Shown: piece after piece, positions 27,057 to 40,100 of the stretch
Layout of the letters: each line of letters starts with the position of its first letter
Position numbering within the stretch: the stretch's first letter is position 1
NCBI GenBank assembly: GCA_035527455.1
Contig: DATLAN010000415.1
Coordinates: forward strand, 1-54,595
Source of the DNA: DATLAN01 sp035527455
GTDB lineage: Bacteria > Planctomycetota > Planctomycetia > Pirellulales > Thermoguttaceae
Direction of reading: 5' to 3'
Length of the DNA stretch: 54,595 nucleotides
The notes under the pieces: model-generated
The model's input: the letters and a program-made list of their open reading frames with translations, nothing else
The model's database searches: none
Told to the model about the DNA's origin: nothing
Position numbers and translations under genes: made by a program

Positions 27057-27389
27057 ATGGACGAAATACTTAACAGAGAACAACAGTTTGTCGCCAACCT
27101 TCGCGGCAAAGAAGTGCTCGACCTTGAAGAAAATGTCCGAGCACTCATCGACGGCAAACAAGTACTCACACCGGAGGGTGACGTGCTGGGCTCTTTCGCT
27201 AGCGGATGTTTTCGCGACCCGGAAGGCAAAGTTGTTGGATTCCTGGTTGGTGCGCTGGGCGCCATCGCCCCATCGTTCACACCGTCGACTTCACCTGTCC
27301 CTGGGGCGTTCACCGGTGTCACCGTTGCGCCAAGTTCCGGATGGTCCGCATTGACGTGGGAAGACTTCATCGCTGGCCGGTCATCATAG
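27057..27389 (+). CDS. Small protein of unknown function at the end of the RiPP-like operon
   Basis: 110 residues from ATG 27057 (AAAGGA 9 nt upstream). A GTG at 26931 would add 42 low-complexity residues and sit 1 nt after the channel gene but lacks a ribosome-binding site. The N-terminal half is charged (NLRGKEVLDLEENVRALIDG, then VLTPEGDVLGSF), the middle is hydrophobic and Gly-rich (VVGFLVGALGAIAP), and the tail is Ser/Thr/Pro-rich, ending TWEDFIAGRSS. I recognise no family. It could be a second, larger precursor (leader-like acidic half, small-residue core) or an accessory protein of the channel. Confidence 0.55.
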   Translation: MDEILNREQQFVANLRGKEVLDLEENVRALIDGKQVLTPEGDVLGSFASGCFRDPEGKVVGFLVGALGAIAPSFTPSTSPVPGAFTGVTVAPSSGWSALTWEDFIAGRSS

Positions 27390-27751
27390 AACTAGAACCG
27401 GCACGTGAATCGTGAATCTGAAATGCGAAGATCGAGCGGCTGAATGTAGAATTGGGACACCGTCCTAATGGTCTCGTAGTCCTTGTCGTTGAACTGCTTC
27501 GCTTCGACACGCCGCGACGGTGAGATTGAATGCCGTGAGCGGCTCGGCGGCTTGCTTCGGTATTACTACAGAGACGCCGCATGAGCTCCGCGGGCCGAAC
27601 GAGTTTCAAACGTTGGCTGAATCGTAAGTTCCTGCTGAGGACACCCCGCTTGCCGCTGCCCAATGCTTCCGAGATCCGTCCGATGGGTTTCGAGCGGCTT
27701 TCGCTTGGCACTCACTTCACAAACGGCATCGGAGTGAACACAACTGGGACC

Positions 27752-27833
27752 GTAATAACCACGTCCTCTTTTCGCGAGAATGCACCATTAGGCGGTACGA
27801 CAGATAGCTACTAAGTGGTGCCGCGGTTATTAC
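27752..27833. repeat. Repeated GTWATWACCACGT sites
   Basis: GTAATAACCACGT at 27752-27764 recurs as GTTATTACCACGT at 27826-27838 with two differences. The overlapping 9-mers GTAATAACC (27752-27760) and GGTTATTAC (27825-27833) are also exact inverted copies. The pair lies upstream of the candidate promoter and may be an operator. Confidence 0.35.
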
Positions 27834-27857
27834 CACGTAGTTTTTCCTGCTTGGCAG

Positions 27858-27886
27858 TTGACAATGGTGGGTGGAATTGCTAAGAC
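27858..27886 (+). promoter_or_regulatory. Candidate sigma70 promoter for the giant toxin gene
   Basis: TTGACA (27858-27863) is followed after 17 nt by TAAGAC (27881-27886). The -35 is perfect and the -10 weak. It would give a leader of about 220 nt before ATG 28113. Confidence 0.35.
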
Positions 27887-28112
27887 CATCGTACGCGCGT
27901 CGGGCTTCGTACAGGGGCAAGAGAGGAAGTCGCAGCGAGAAAACGAGAAGATCCTCATCCACGGTTTCGCAATCATGACAGGCTGATCTTCTCTGTTTCT
28001 CCACGCCGATTGCGTGATCGGCAACGCGATTTCTTTCGCCAAATCGTATTGCCCGGCGTCTGTCGGTCATTATCCTCACACCGATCAACCCTTGGCCGGA
28101 AGGAAATCCATC

Positions 28113-31100
28113 ATGGGCAAGATGCGATGGTCTTGGACGCAAGATACGCCTGCCGAATTCGGTTCGAAGCGGCGCAAAGCAAGGCTCAAGAAGCCGATCT
28201 CGCTGAAGACGCGAAGCATGAGACTGGAGCCGCTCGAAGTCCGCCAACTCTTGGCGACGGACCTCGATTTGACGCGGTTCGGCACCGACCAGGAAGACCT
28301 GGCCGTCCAATACACCGTGCTCGATGAGGATGCGTCGGCCTTCGACATCGGAATCTTTCGGTCGAGCGATGGGGTGACGCCCGAGGCGCTTCTCATGGTG
28401 CAGCGGATCGACGATGCGGCCGGCTTGGCGGTAGGCAGTCACAGCGTGCCGATCATGGCGGACTTCGCCGACCTGCAACAAGACTACTATTTGCTGGCTC
28501 AGGTCGACGCGGCGGGGGAAGTGTTCGAGACCGATGAGACGAACAACCGGCTCGTGTTCGAGAACGGAATCTTCGTAGGCACGGACGGCACGGTCCACAT
28601 CCACGGCAATGATTCGGGGGACAGTATCGAATTATATGACGATGGTGGCAACGAGTTGGGCGTCTGGCGGAACGGATTGGCATGGGGGCTGGTAACGTCG
28701 GGCTATACGGCGATCCACGTCCGCGCTCACGGGGGCGACGATCTGGTGGAACTGCAGCTCGAGTCGCCCTCGACCACGCCGCTGTGGGCCTTTGGCGGTG
28801 CGGGTGCCGACGTGCTCAAAGGCGGCGCTGCGGACGACTTCCTCGATGGTGGATCGGGCGATGACTCCCTATTCGGCCGCGACGGAAACGATGATCTCGT
28901 GGGCGGCGAAGGAAACGATCTGCTCGACGGCGGGGCCGGCCAGTCCGACTTCTCCGGTGGCAGCGGCGTGGACCAGACGCTCGTGAACACCTATTTGACC
29001 CGGACCCAAACGCTGGACCACAGCGGCCACCCGATCGCGCGGACTTCCGATGGCGGCTTCGTCATCGTCTGGTCGGGAGATGACCAGGACGGGGATAAGC
29101 TGGGGGCATTTGCCCAGCGGTTCGCGGCCGACGGCACACCGCAGGGTGAGGAATTCCAGGTAAACGAGACCACGGCCAAGGACCAGTGGCGGCCGAGTGT
29201 GTCGGTCGCTGCCGACGACACGCTGGTCTTCGTTTGGGAGAGCGACGCTCAAGACGGCAGCCAATCGGGGATTTTCGGGCGGCGGTTCGCCGCGGACGGG
29301 ACGCCCCTTTCCGGCGAGTTCCTCGTCAATGCGACCACGGCCGGCAAGCAGGAGTTGCCCTCGCTCGTGCATCTTGAGGACGGGACTTTCGTGGCGGTTT
29401 GGGGTGGCCAGGGCACGGGGGACAACCGGGGCGTGTTCGGCCGGCGGTTTGCCGCGGACGGCGCGCCGCTTGCCGACGAGTTCCGGGTGAACTCCACGAT
29501 CACGGCCAAGCAGAAGCAGCCGGCGGTGGCGGCTACGACCGACGGCGGTTTCGTGGTGGTCTGGTCGAGTTGGGGCAGCAAGGACGCCAGCGACGTCTTT
29601 GCCCAGCGGTTCGACGCGGTGGGTAACACCTTGGGGGATGAATTCCAAATAAACACCTTCACCCAAAGCCACCAACGGGACGCAACGGTGGCGGCCGACC
29701 CGCAAGGCGGCTTCCTGGTGCTCTGGCAGAGCAGGCACAACGACGGTAGCGGCCGAGGCGTCTTTGCGCGGCGGTACGACGGGCAGGGCCAGCCGGTCGG
29801 TGACGAGTTCCAGGTGAACACGAGCACGGAGGGCCAACAGCAGGACCCGGCCGCGACCTTCGACTCGCAGGGCGGGTTCCTGGTGACGTGGAGCGGCGAG
29901 GGCACCGACGACTCGAGCGGAGTTTTCGCCCGCAAGTACAACGCAGCAGGCGTGCCCGACGGGGACGAGTTCCCGGTCAACGCAGTTACCGAGGGCACGC
30001 AGCGGTTCCCGGCCACGGCAGCAGCATCGAGCGGCTACGTGGTTGCCTGGAGCGGACAGGGGCTGGAGGACACCGACGGCGTGTACCTTCGCCGATTCGG
30101 CACGAGCCCGACCGTAGTCGGGCCGACGAGTGTCAGCGTGGACGAAGACGCGCCGCCGATGATCGTGGACCTCATGGGGCTGTTCGAAGACACGGAGAAC
30201 GCCGACGGGGAACTGACCTACACGGTGCAGGACAACTCGAACCCGGGCCTGGTGAGTGTCGGCGAGATTGACGTCTCCGCCGGCACCTTGACACTGAGCT
30301 TCACCCCGGACGGCAACGGGTCGGCGCAAGTGACGGTCCGCGCGACCGACCCGGGCGGGCTGCACGGCGAGGCGGTGCTGACGGTCAACGTGGCGCCGGT
30401 CAACGACGCCCCGACCACGTCGGGCATCGCCGACCACGGCGTGGACGAAGATGCCGAAGACACCACCATCGACCTGGCGGCCGCGTTCGACGACGTCGAC
30501 AACACCGACGCCGAACTGACCTTCACGATCGAGCACAACACGAATCCGGCCCTCTTTGCCGCAACCGACGTCAGTGCCGGCCAGTTGATCCTCGACTATG
30601 CCCCAGATGCGAATGGTGTGGCCGATCTCACGATTCGCGCCACCGACCCGGATGGGCTCTCGGTGGAAACGACCTTCGCCGTGAACGTGGTGCCGGTCAA
30701 CGACGCCCCGGCCACGTCGGGCGTCACCGACGTCGGCGTGGACGAAGATGCCGAAGACACCACCATCGACCTGGCAGCCGTCTTCGACGACGTCGACAAC
30801 ACCGACGCCGAACTGACCTTCACGATCGAGCACAACACGAATCCGGCCCTCTTTGCCGCAACCGACGTCAGTGCCGGCCAGTTGATCATCGATTATGCCC
30901 CTGACGCGAACGGTGTGGCCGATATCACGATCCGCGCCACCGACCCGGGCGGGCTTTCGGTGGAAACGACCTTTGGCGTCGATGTGGCGCCGGTCAATGA
31001 CCCCCCGACTGCCACCGCGGCGGCCGACATCGTTGTCACCTGGAACATTGCCGACTCGGCAGTCGATCTGCATGCTATCTTCGACGATATCGAAGATACT

Positions 31101-34100
31101 GACACAAACTTGATTTACACGGTCGAAGCCAACACGAACCCCGGTCTGTTCGACTCGCTCGACATCGATCAGGCTTCCGGACTGCTGACACTGCTCTATG
31201 CGGGTGCGGCCAGCGGCGTTACCGAGTTGACGGTCCGGGCTACCGACAGCGGGAATGCATTTGCCGAGACGGTTTTCTTGGTCAATCGGATAGCCGGCCC
31301 CAAGGCATTGGGTATCTCCAACATCGGTGTCCCGGAGGATAGCGCCGCCTCGCTCGTCGATCTCTACGTCGCTTTCAGCGACGATCTGGATCTGCCACAG
31401 GATCTCAGCTACGAGGTCGTCAGCAATTCGCTCCCGGACGTCGTGACGACGAGCATCCAAGCCGGCCAACTGACGCTCGGCTACGCGGCCGACGCGTTCG
31501 GCTCCGGCAGGCTGGTGATTCGGGCTACGAACACCCGCGGTGCATTTACGGACACGATGGTTCTGGTCGAGGTGTCGCCGGTGAACGATGCGCCGGTGAT
31601 CGAGGCCCTTCTTGACGGACCGGATCCCGCGATTGTCGGAGCCGACGTGCGGTTGATCGCCGGCGGCCTGATGGACGATTCTGCGGGCGTGACGGTCAAC
31701 TTCTACCGCGACACAAACGAAAACGGCTCGCTCGACACGACCGGCGACCAGTTGTTGGGCACCGTTTCCGAGCCCAGCCCGCTGTTCGGCGAGGTACTCT
31801 GGCATATCAGCGTCCCCAGCGTCGGTTTCGGCGAAGGCGACCAGACGTACTTCGCGCAAGCGGTCGACAGCGAAGGCTTGACCAGCGCCGTGGTCACGGC
31901 CACCGGCACGGTGGGGATCGTGGGCATCTTGGACGATGGCGAGCCGGGATACGTCGAGCTGGGCGAAGGGTGGACTGACGGCGCAGGTCCCGACAGCTAC
32001 GGGTCGGGCCATCGTCAACACGCCGCCGGCACCGGCCTGAACAGTGTCCAATGGCACTTCACCGGTCTGGTCAGCGCGCCGCATCGTGTTTTCGTCACCT
32101 GGACGGCCGGCGCGGATCGAGCCCGGAATGCCACGTACTACATTTCGGACGGAACCGAAGTGGAGGGCTCGTACACCGTCAACCAACAGGCAAGTCCCGA
32201 TTCCTTCTTCGACGGCGAGCGGTGGTGGTACCAACTGGCGACCCTCGACGTCGACAACGGCTCGCTGAAGATCGAGCTGACGGATGACGCCGACGGGATC
32301 GTTGTTGCCGACGCGGTGCGCGTGCTCGATCCGGTGCCGACCATCGAGTATCTCGCCGGCGATCGCAGCCAGGTACTCCAGGGTACGCTCTTGTTGCTGA
32401 CCGCCTACGACGTGGTCGACAACGACGGCACCGTCGAAAGCGTGAACTTCTACCGCGATCTCAACGGCGACCAGCAGTGGGACGCGGGCGACCAGTGGCT
32501 GGGTGTTGACGAGAATGGTGCCGACGGCTGGCAAGTCCTGGTTGACACGGCGACGCTTCCGGCACAAACCAACACATTCTTCGCCATCGCCATCGACGAC
32601 CAAGAGAATCCGAGTGAGCCGGCATCCTACCAGGCCACGATCAGCGAAGGCGTGACCACCGGGTTGGTGAGTCGCTGGCGTTTCGTCGAGGGCAGCGGCG
32701 CGACCGCCGCCGATATGGTCGGTGCCAACGACGGCACGCTCCAAGGCGGCACCGCGTGGCTGCCGGGGCGAGGAGTCGCATTGGACGGCATCGACGATTA
32801 CGTCTCATTGGGCAATCCCCCCACGCTCGATTTCACCGGTCAGATTACGATCGCTGCCACGGTCAAGATCGACGCGACCGACGGCATCAGGAACATTGTA
32901 GCCCATGGCTACACGCGTTCGCCCAATGGCGAGGTGTTCCTGAGGGTCAAGGACGGCCGCTACGAGGTCGGCAGTTGGAACGGCACCGATCACCTGACGT
33001 CCTTCAGCATCCCCGCCGGAGACGTCGGCAGTTGGGTTCATCTGACGGGGGTCTATGACGGCGCGTATTGGCGGCTCTATCGCAACGGCACCGAGGTCGC
33101 CGCGGCGAGCAACGCCGTCGGTGCGGTGAGCGTCGCCGAAGACTGGGCGATCGGCGCACGCGGAACAGGGACGGAACGATACGTCGAGGGCGAAATCGAG
33201 GATGTCCGGATCTTCCAGCGCGGCCTGACGCCGAGTGAGGTGGCCGCTCTGATCGATGCACCGGCCAATACGGTGCCGCACATCGACGACGCTTCCTTCT
33301 CAGTACGACTGGGGAGTGCCAGCGGTACCGTGCTGGGAACGCTTGTCGCGGGCGACCCGAATCCGGGTGATACCCTCAGCTTCGCCATCACGTCAGGTGA
33401 CGACGCGGGAGCCTTTGCCGTCGACTCGGCAGGGCAATTGATTCTCGCCGACGCGGCGGCGCTCGATTTTGCCTCCCACCCCGTCTACGAGTTGACGGTC
33501 GTCGTCAGTGACGACGGCGATCCCTTGCTCCACGATCAGGCGATCATCACGATCGTCTCCGGAACTTTCGAGGACGGCATGCTGTCGCACTACACATTCG
33601 ACGAGGGCGCAGGCAGCGTGGCCTTCGATTCGGCCGGAAAGGTTGATGGTATGCTCGTCGGCGGTGTCGCCTACGCACCGGGCTTTTCCGGCTCCGTCTT
33701 GGAGTTCGACGGGGAAAGCGGCTTTGTCGATCTGGGCAATCCGACGGCGTTGGACTTTACGGGCGAAATCACCATCGCCGGCTGGATCCACGTGGCGGCC
33801 ACCGACGGATACCGCAATGTCGTGGCACATGGCTACACCCTGTCTCCCGAGGGCGAGGTCTTCTTGCGCGTCACCGACGGTCGCTACGAGGTCGGGAGTT
33901 GGAACGGCAGCAACCATTTGACGAGCTTTACCGTTCCCCCGGAAGACGTCGGTCGCTGGGTACACTTGACGGGTGTTTACGACGGGACCCACTGGCGGTT
34001 GTATCGCAACGGCACGGAGGTGGCCGCCGCCGCCAACGGCACGGGCGCCGTCCACGTCGAAGAGGACTGGGCCATCGGTTCGCGCGGTACCGGCACCGAA

Positions 34101-37100
34101 CGGTTCTTCCAGGGTATGGTCGACGACGTGCGCATCTACGATCGAGGGCTCAACGCCACCGAGGTCGACCGGCTGTTCGGTTCGATCAACGTGCCTCCGG
34201 TCGCCGATGACGCCACGTTCGAACTCATGCCGTACGTCGTCGACGGGACCATTGTGGGCCAGGTTGCCGCCAGCGATCCGGACCCGCAGGACGTGCTGAC
34301 GTTTGCCATCGTGGCGGGCAACGAAGACGGCGCGTTCGAAATCCATGCCGAAACCGGTACGATCCGCATCGCGGATGCATCGGCGCTCGATTTCGACTTG
34401 CATCCGACCTATGTGCTTTCCGTCGAAGTCAGTGATGCGGGAACGCCGAGCCTGAGCGATTCGGCCACCGTCATGATTCAGAACATCGACGTGACCAGCG
34501 GCTTGCTGGGCCATTGGGAATTGGATGAAGCCGGCGGAACCACTGCAGGCGACTCGGCGCAAAGCCATGACGGCACCCTCGTCGGAGGCGCAACCTGGAC
34601 CACAAAGGAATCGGGCGCGGCCGTGCAACTCGACGGCGTTGACGACTACGTTGCCTTGGGCAACCCCGCGGAACTCGACGTCACCGGCCCGGTCACCATC
34701 GCCGCCTGGGTGAACGTCGAAGCCACGGACGAAATTCGCAATATCGTGGCGCACGGCTACACGCTTTCGCCCAACGGCGAGGTGTTCCTGCGGGTCAAGC
34801 AGGGCCGCTATGAAATCGGGAGTTGGAACGGAACCAACCATTTGGTCGGCTTCGACATCCCCGCCGAGGATATCGGCAGTTGGGTCCATCTGACGGGAGT
34901 CTACGACGGCACACACTGGCGACTCTATCGCAACGGCGTCCAGGTCGCAGCAGCGGCCAACGGTACCGGCGCGGTCAGCGTCGCAGAAGACTGGGCCATT
35001 GGTGCCCGGGGCACGGGTACCGAACGCTATTTCCAAGGCGCCATCGATGACGTACGGATTTACGACCGCGCACTGGACGCCACCGCCGCCCTGGCCTTGT
35101 CCGCGTTGCCACCGGACGTCGCTCCCACCCTGGCCGTCTCGTCGACCGGATCGATCATGCTCGGTATGCAGATTCCGCTGGCCGCCGAGGTCGTTGTCCT
35201 GGGCATCGAATCGCTCAACCAGGTAACCTTCTACCGCGACGATGCCGGGACGTTGGTGCCTGTCGGCGACGGCACGTTCGCCAACGGACGGTGGACGCTC
35301 GATGTCGATGCGTCCGGCTTGGCCACGGGGCAGTATACGTTCCTGGCGCAAGGTACGACCGCCTCGAGTCAAACGGCGTTTGCCAGCGTCGACGTGACCA
35401 TTACGGACGATGCGATCCTCTTGGACGACGGCGATCTGGGATACTCCGACACCGGCGGCTGGAACGACGGTCAGTTGACGGGCTCCTACGGTAACGATTA
35501 TCGGCAGATCTATTCGGGAACCGCCGGCATGCTGGCGACCTGGGAGTTTGGCGGTCTGGCGGCGGGGACTTATGAGGTGTACGCCACGCACGTCGCCGCG
35601 TCCAACCATGCGGTAACGCCGTTCCACGGCTACGACGGCACGACCGCCGGTGGAACGTTGGAATTCACCACCGACGTCGACCAGAGCGCTGCGCCGGGCG
35701 ACCTGAACTACGCGGGCCACGACTGGGTGCTGCTGGGCGAAATCGCCGTCACCGGCGACACCTTGACGGTCACCGCTGAATCGCAGGCCGGACTCAACGC
35801 CTGGCATGTGGCCGATGCAGTACTCGTCACGACCGGCAAGAGCTACGCCCTCAGCGGCAACGCAACCGTCAACGAGGGATCCGTCTACAGTCTCGGCCTC
35901 ACGGCGCAAGGTTTTACGCCGGCCGAGGTAACGATCGACTGGGGTGACGGCAGCGTCGAGACGATTTCGGGAAATCCGTCGGTTGCTGCCCATATATATG
36001 AGGACGGCGACGCCGTGTATGAAATCGTGGCCACGGCCACGAATGAGGCCTTGGACGCGGCGGTCAGGACGGTCGTCGGCAGCCTCGCCGTCGATGTCCT
36101 TGATGTGGCTCCCACGTTCGATGTTTCCGGGGGGGCACTGGCCAAGGTCGGCTCCGTCTACACGCTGACGCTGCAAGTGGACGACGCGGGCGACGACACG
36201 CTTACCGAGTGGCTGATCGATTGGGGGGATGGCCCCGCCGAGTCGGTACCCGGCTCGGCCACGTCGGCGGAGCATACGTATGCCGCCGAAGCCGCAGGCC
36301 TTGCGATAACCGTTTCGGCCTCCAACGAGGACGGAAGCTATCCCGCCGGCTCGTTCAACGTGTCCGTCGGTCCGCAAAACACCACGCCGACCGCCACCGA
36401 CAACCACTACGTTACCGACAAAGACACGAGCATTTCCGGCGACGTCGTCAACGACGAAAACGAAGATGAAGCCATCGCCGCAGACGGTCGCGATACCGAT
36501 CCCGACGGGGACACGCTCATCGTCACTGCGCTGAACGGCGCCGCCGAGGCCGTCGGCGTCTCGGTGGAACTCGACAGCGGCGCCACCGTCGTACTGAACA
36601 GCGACGGGACGTTCGACTACGATCCCACGACGTCCCAGACGTTCGCCGACTTCCAACCGGGCGAGACGTATCTGGACTCCTTCACGTACACCATCGACGA
36701 CGGTTTCGGCGGGGCGGCCGAAGCGACCGTTTATGTCCATGTGGGCTACGATTTGGCATCTACGGGAGGAGGAGGTGGAGGAGGTGCTGTCGACCCGGTG
36801 CCTTTTGCGGTGCCTCCGGTGGTCTTGAAACGCTTCCTCGATATCAAGGCCAAGGAGGGTGATGATCCCATCACCTATACGCTGACGGACTATTTCAGCG
36901 ATCAAAACCTGCAGTACGGTGATGCGCTGGCCTATTCCGTGACAGTCGAATCCGAAGGAGTGCTGACGGCGAAGATCCAGAATGGCCAGTTGAAGCTCGA
37001 ATTTCCCGACGGCAAGTCCGGCGAAACGACGGTTACGGTCAAGGCGACGGATTCCACCGGCCAGGTCACGCGCGACACGTTCAACGCCGTGGTTACGCCG

Positions 37101-40100
37101 GTCGATTCGTTCGACAACACGGCGCCGGAGATCAAGACGCCGCTCGACGATATTTCGGTATTCGTCAACGCGCCCAACACGACGATCACGCTGACCGATT
37201 ACTTCGACGACGTCGACGTGCAGTTGAATCGCGATGCAATCACCTTCGCGGTCAACCCGACGAATACCGAGATTCTCACGGCTACCGTCGCGAACAACGT
37301 CCTGACGATCGACTTCAAGGAGAACAAGACCGGCACCGTGACACTGACCGTTACGGCGACGGACCAAAGCAACCTCTCCGTCTCCGACGCGTTTGTGGTC
37401 GTGGTCAGTCCCGAGCCGGATCCGGACGAACTGGTGGTCAACGGCAGCTTCGAAGAACCGGTGGTCGCGGGCGGCTGGGACATCTACGACGAGATTCCCG
37501 GCTGGACCCGGGAGACGACCGACGGTCCGAAGATCGAATTGCAGAAGGGGATTCTCGGCCCCGCGGCCGACGGCGCGCAGTACGCCGAATTGGACGCCGA
37601 CGTGAATGGTCCGGGTGGAGCCTATATACCGGATGAGCAGGGCCAGATCGCCATCGAGCAGGACATCACCACGATTGCCGGCGCCGAGTACACCTTGCGG
37701 TTCGGCGTTCGCGCCCGGCCCGGCACGCCGCTGGACGACAACGTATTGGGAGTTGCCGTGCGCGACACCGGTTCAGGGACGGATATCGTCGCGCTGACGA
37801 CAATACAGATCAACAGCGCCAGCGAATGGGAATACCACGAGATCACGTTTTCAGCCGCCGGCACCCAGACTTGCATCTACTTCGCAGATCAAGGGGCCAA
37901 GAACAATACGCTGGGGACCTTTCTCGACGACGTTTCGGTGAAGATCAAGATCGAGGTCGACATCGATACCGATTCGAACAACGACGGGAACATCACTGAA
38001 GCCGACGACCCCATCGAACACGATCCGGACCTGACCGGCAAGAAGGTCGCCATCAACAACGACGATGACGGCGCCACCAATCAGCCCGACCAATTGGATA
38101 TCGCCGGACCCTACGCGAACGAGGACGATCTGGCCAAGGTGTTGCTCGACGCGGGCGGTATCGGCAGCGGTTCGGCGGGCGACTATGAAGGCTATCAAGT
38201 GCGTCTGGAGGCCTCGGTCGCCGGCGACAAGCTCAATCTCTGGTCGGACGCGCAGAAATCGTCTTCCGTTGCCCTGCCCACGACCTGGCCCGTCGGCAGC
38301 GACGGCAGTCTGTCCATGCCCAGCGAGGTCTGGGCGGAAGGCGTCAAGATCGGGCGAGCGACCTTGGATCTGGTGATCCTTTCGCCCTCGGGCACCGAGC
38401 TGGCACGCGACAAGGTCAACCTCAAGGTCACGCCCATCGCCGACGACCCGGGCGACAAGCTGGCCGACGCCCTGGCGGTCAAGAACGACCAGGGGAACGA
38501 CCTGGAGGCCGGTCAGTCGGCCACCTACGAAGAGGTCATCGGCGACGGCCTGTGGGAAGGACGCGACGTCGATCTATACAAGATCACCCTGGAGGCCGGC
38601 GACTCGGTCAAGGTAAAAGTTACTTACGGGCATGAGAGTTCCGACGTCTACGTCGGCCTGGGCTACCACGGGACGGACCAGGATTTGGGCAACTACACGC
38701 TTCGCTACTTCGATTCCACCGGCGCCGCGATCGATGATTTGCTCCAGGTCGAGGCCGCGGGTACCTACTATATCGGTGTTTCCGGCGGCGACAACATTGC
38801 CTATGACCCCACCGTGGAAAACAGTGGCCGGGCCAGCGACACCGGCAAATACGCCGTCGAGATCAAGAAACTGCCGACCGTCAGCCTCAACACCGACGAC
38901 CCCGACGCCGTGGAGTGTACCGAGGATCAGGCCACGTTCACGATCGAGCGCGACGATTATGACTCCTCGTCCGACGAACTGAAGGTCCGTTTTCTCATCG
39001 AAGCCGCTTCGACGGCAACCTACATTGCGGGCAAGTTCGCCGACGATCCCTTCGCCGCGATCTTCGGTTCGGAAAAAGACTACGACCTGGGCGAGACATC
39101 GTCGGTCACCTACGTGGGAGATATCACCGGCGGCCATGTCTTCGAGGCCACGTTGGCGGCGGGTGTCACCAGCCTCGTGGTCCCGCTGCTTCCGGTGCAT
39201 GACGGCAACATGGAGATGTTCAAGGAGACCATCTACGTGAGCCTGCTGAGCGCGGGGGCGAGCATTTCCGGCTACTCGGAAGACCTCAAAGACTATGCCC
39301 TCGACGCAGCCAAGGAAGTGATCCTCACCATTAAGGACGCATCCAGCGTGGTCCGCACGACGTCGCACAATAAGAACTACTACGACTACGAACCCGGCGG
39401 GGACAAGCGGTTCGGTGTATTCCGCGACCCGAACGAAGGCGAGGCGGGTGCCCGAGGCGGCTGGATCAGCGCCTTGTACGATCCGAAAAACCGGCCCTGG
39501 TTGATTCCGTTCGTTCAATCGAATCCGGCCCACGGGCAAGCCGACATCGTGGGCAACGGCGGGTTCAGCTACTATCCCAGCGGCGATTTCGTGGGCCGCG
39601 ACTCCTTCGACGTGGCCGTCAACTTCAACGTCATGCGCGAAATCGGCAACTTCGCCCACCTGGCGCTGTTCCTCGCCTGCCCGGGTGTCACCTATCTGGC
39701 CAACCTCTTCGGTGTGGATCCATCCGACATCGCCTCGGGCAGCGATGCCTACACAACCGAACTGGTCCAGGTGGTGAAAATCGACGTCACCAACGACGCG
39801 CCGGTCCCGGCGGCCGATACCTACGGCGTCGCGGACCCCGGCAGTGCCCAGAGCGAAGCCGATCTCATCGTTCACGACAAGCCGTATTTCGTGTCCTGGA
39901 ACTCGGGCGTCTTGAGTAACGACACGGATGAGGACGACGATCAACTCATCGCGTCGCTTTCCGAAACGCGCGGCGAAGGCGGGTTCACCCTGGCCACGAC
40001 CGACCAGGGAGGCGAGATCAAGCTGTTCGAAAACGGTGCCTTCAGGTACACGCCGCGTGACGGTTTTGTGGGCACCGATACGTTTACCTATTACGTGCTC

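Larger units (their letters stand above)
27390..28112. other. Intergenic region before the giant toxin gene
   Basis: No convincing gene: the 77-codon plus-strand frame at 27581-27814 has no ribosome-binding site and random-looking sequence. The region holds the GTTATTAC repeat pair and a candidate promoter listed separately. The end (28097-28112) provides the GGAAGGA ribosome-binding site of the giant gene. Confidence 0.5.

Noticed and set aside
27581..27814. 77-codon frame between the operon and the giant toxin
   Set aside because: No ribosome-binding site, no homology I recognise, and overlapped by regulatory-looking repeats.
28786..28970. Type I secretion operon for the RTX protein
   Set aside because: No ABC exporter, membrane fusion protein or TolC-like gene is in the window.
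29025..35095. CRISPR-like direct repeats
   Set aside because: The repeats are protein-coding domain repeats in a single open frame, without spacers of uniform length.
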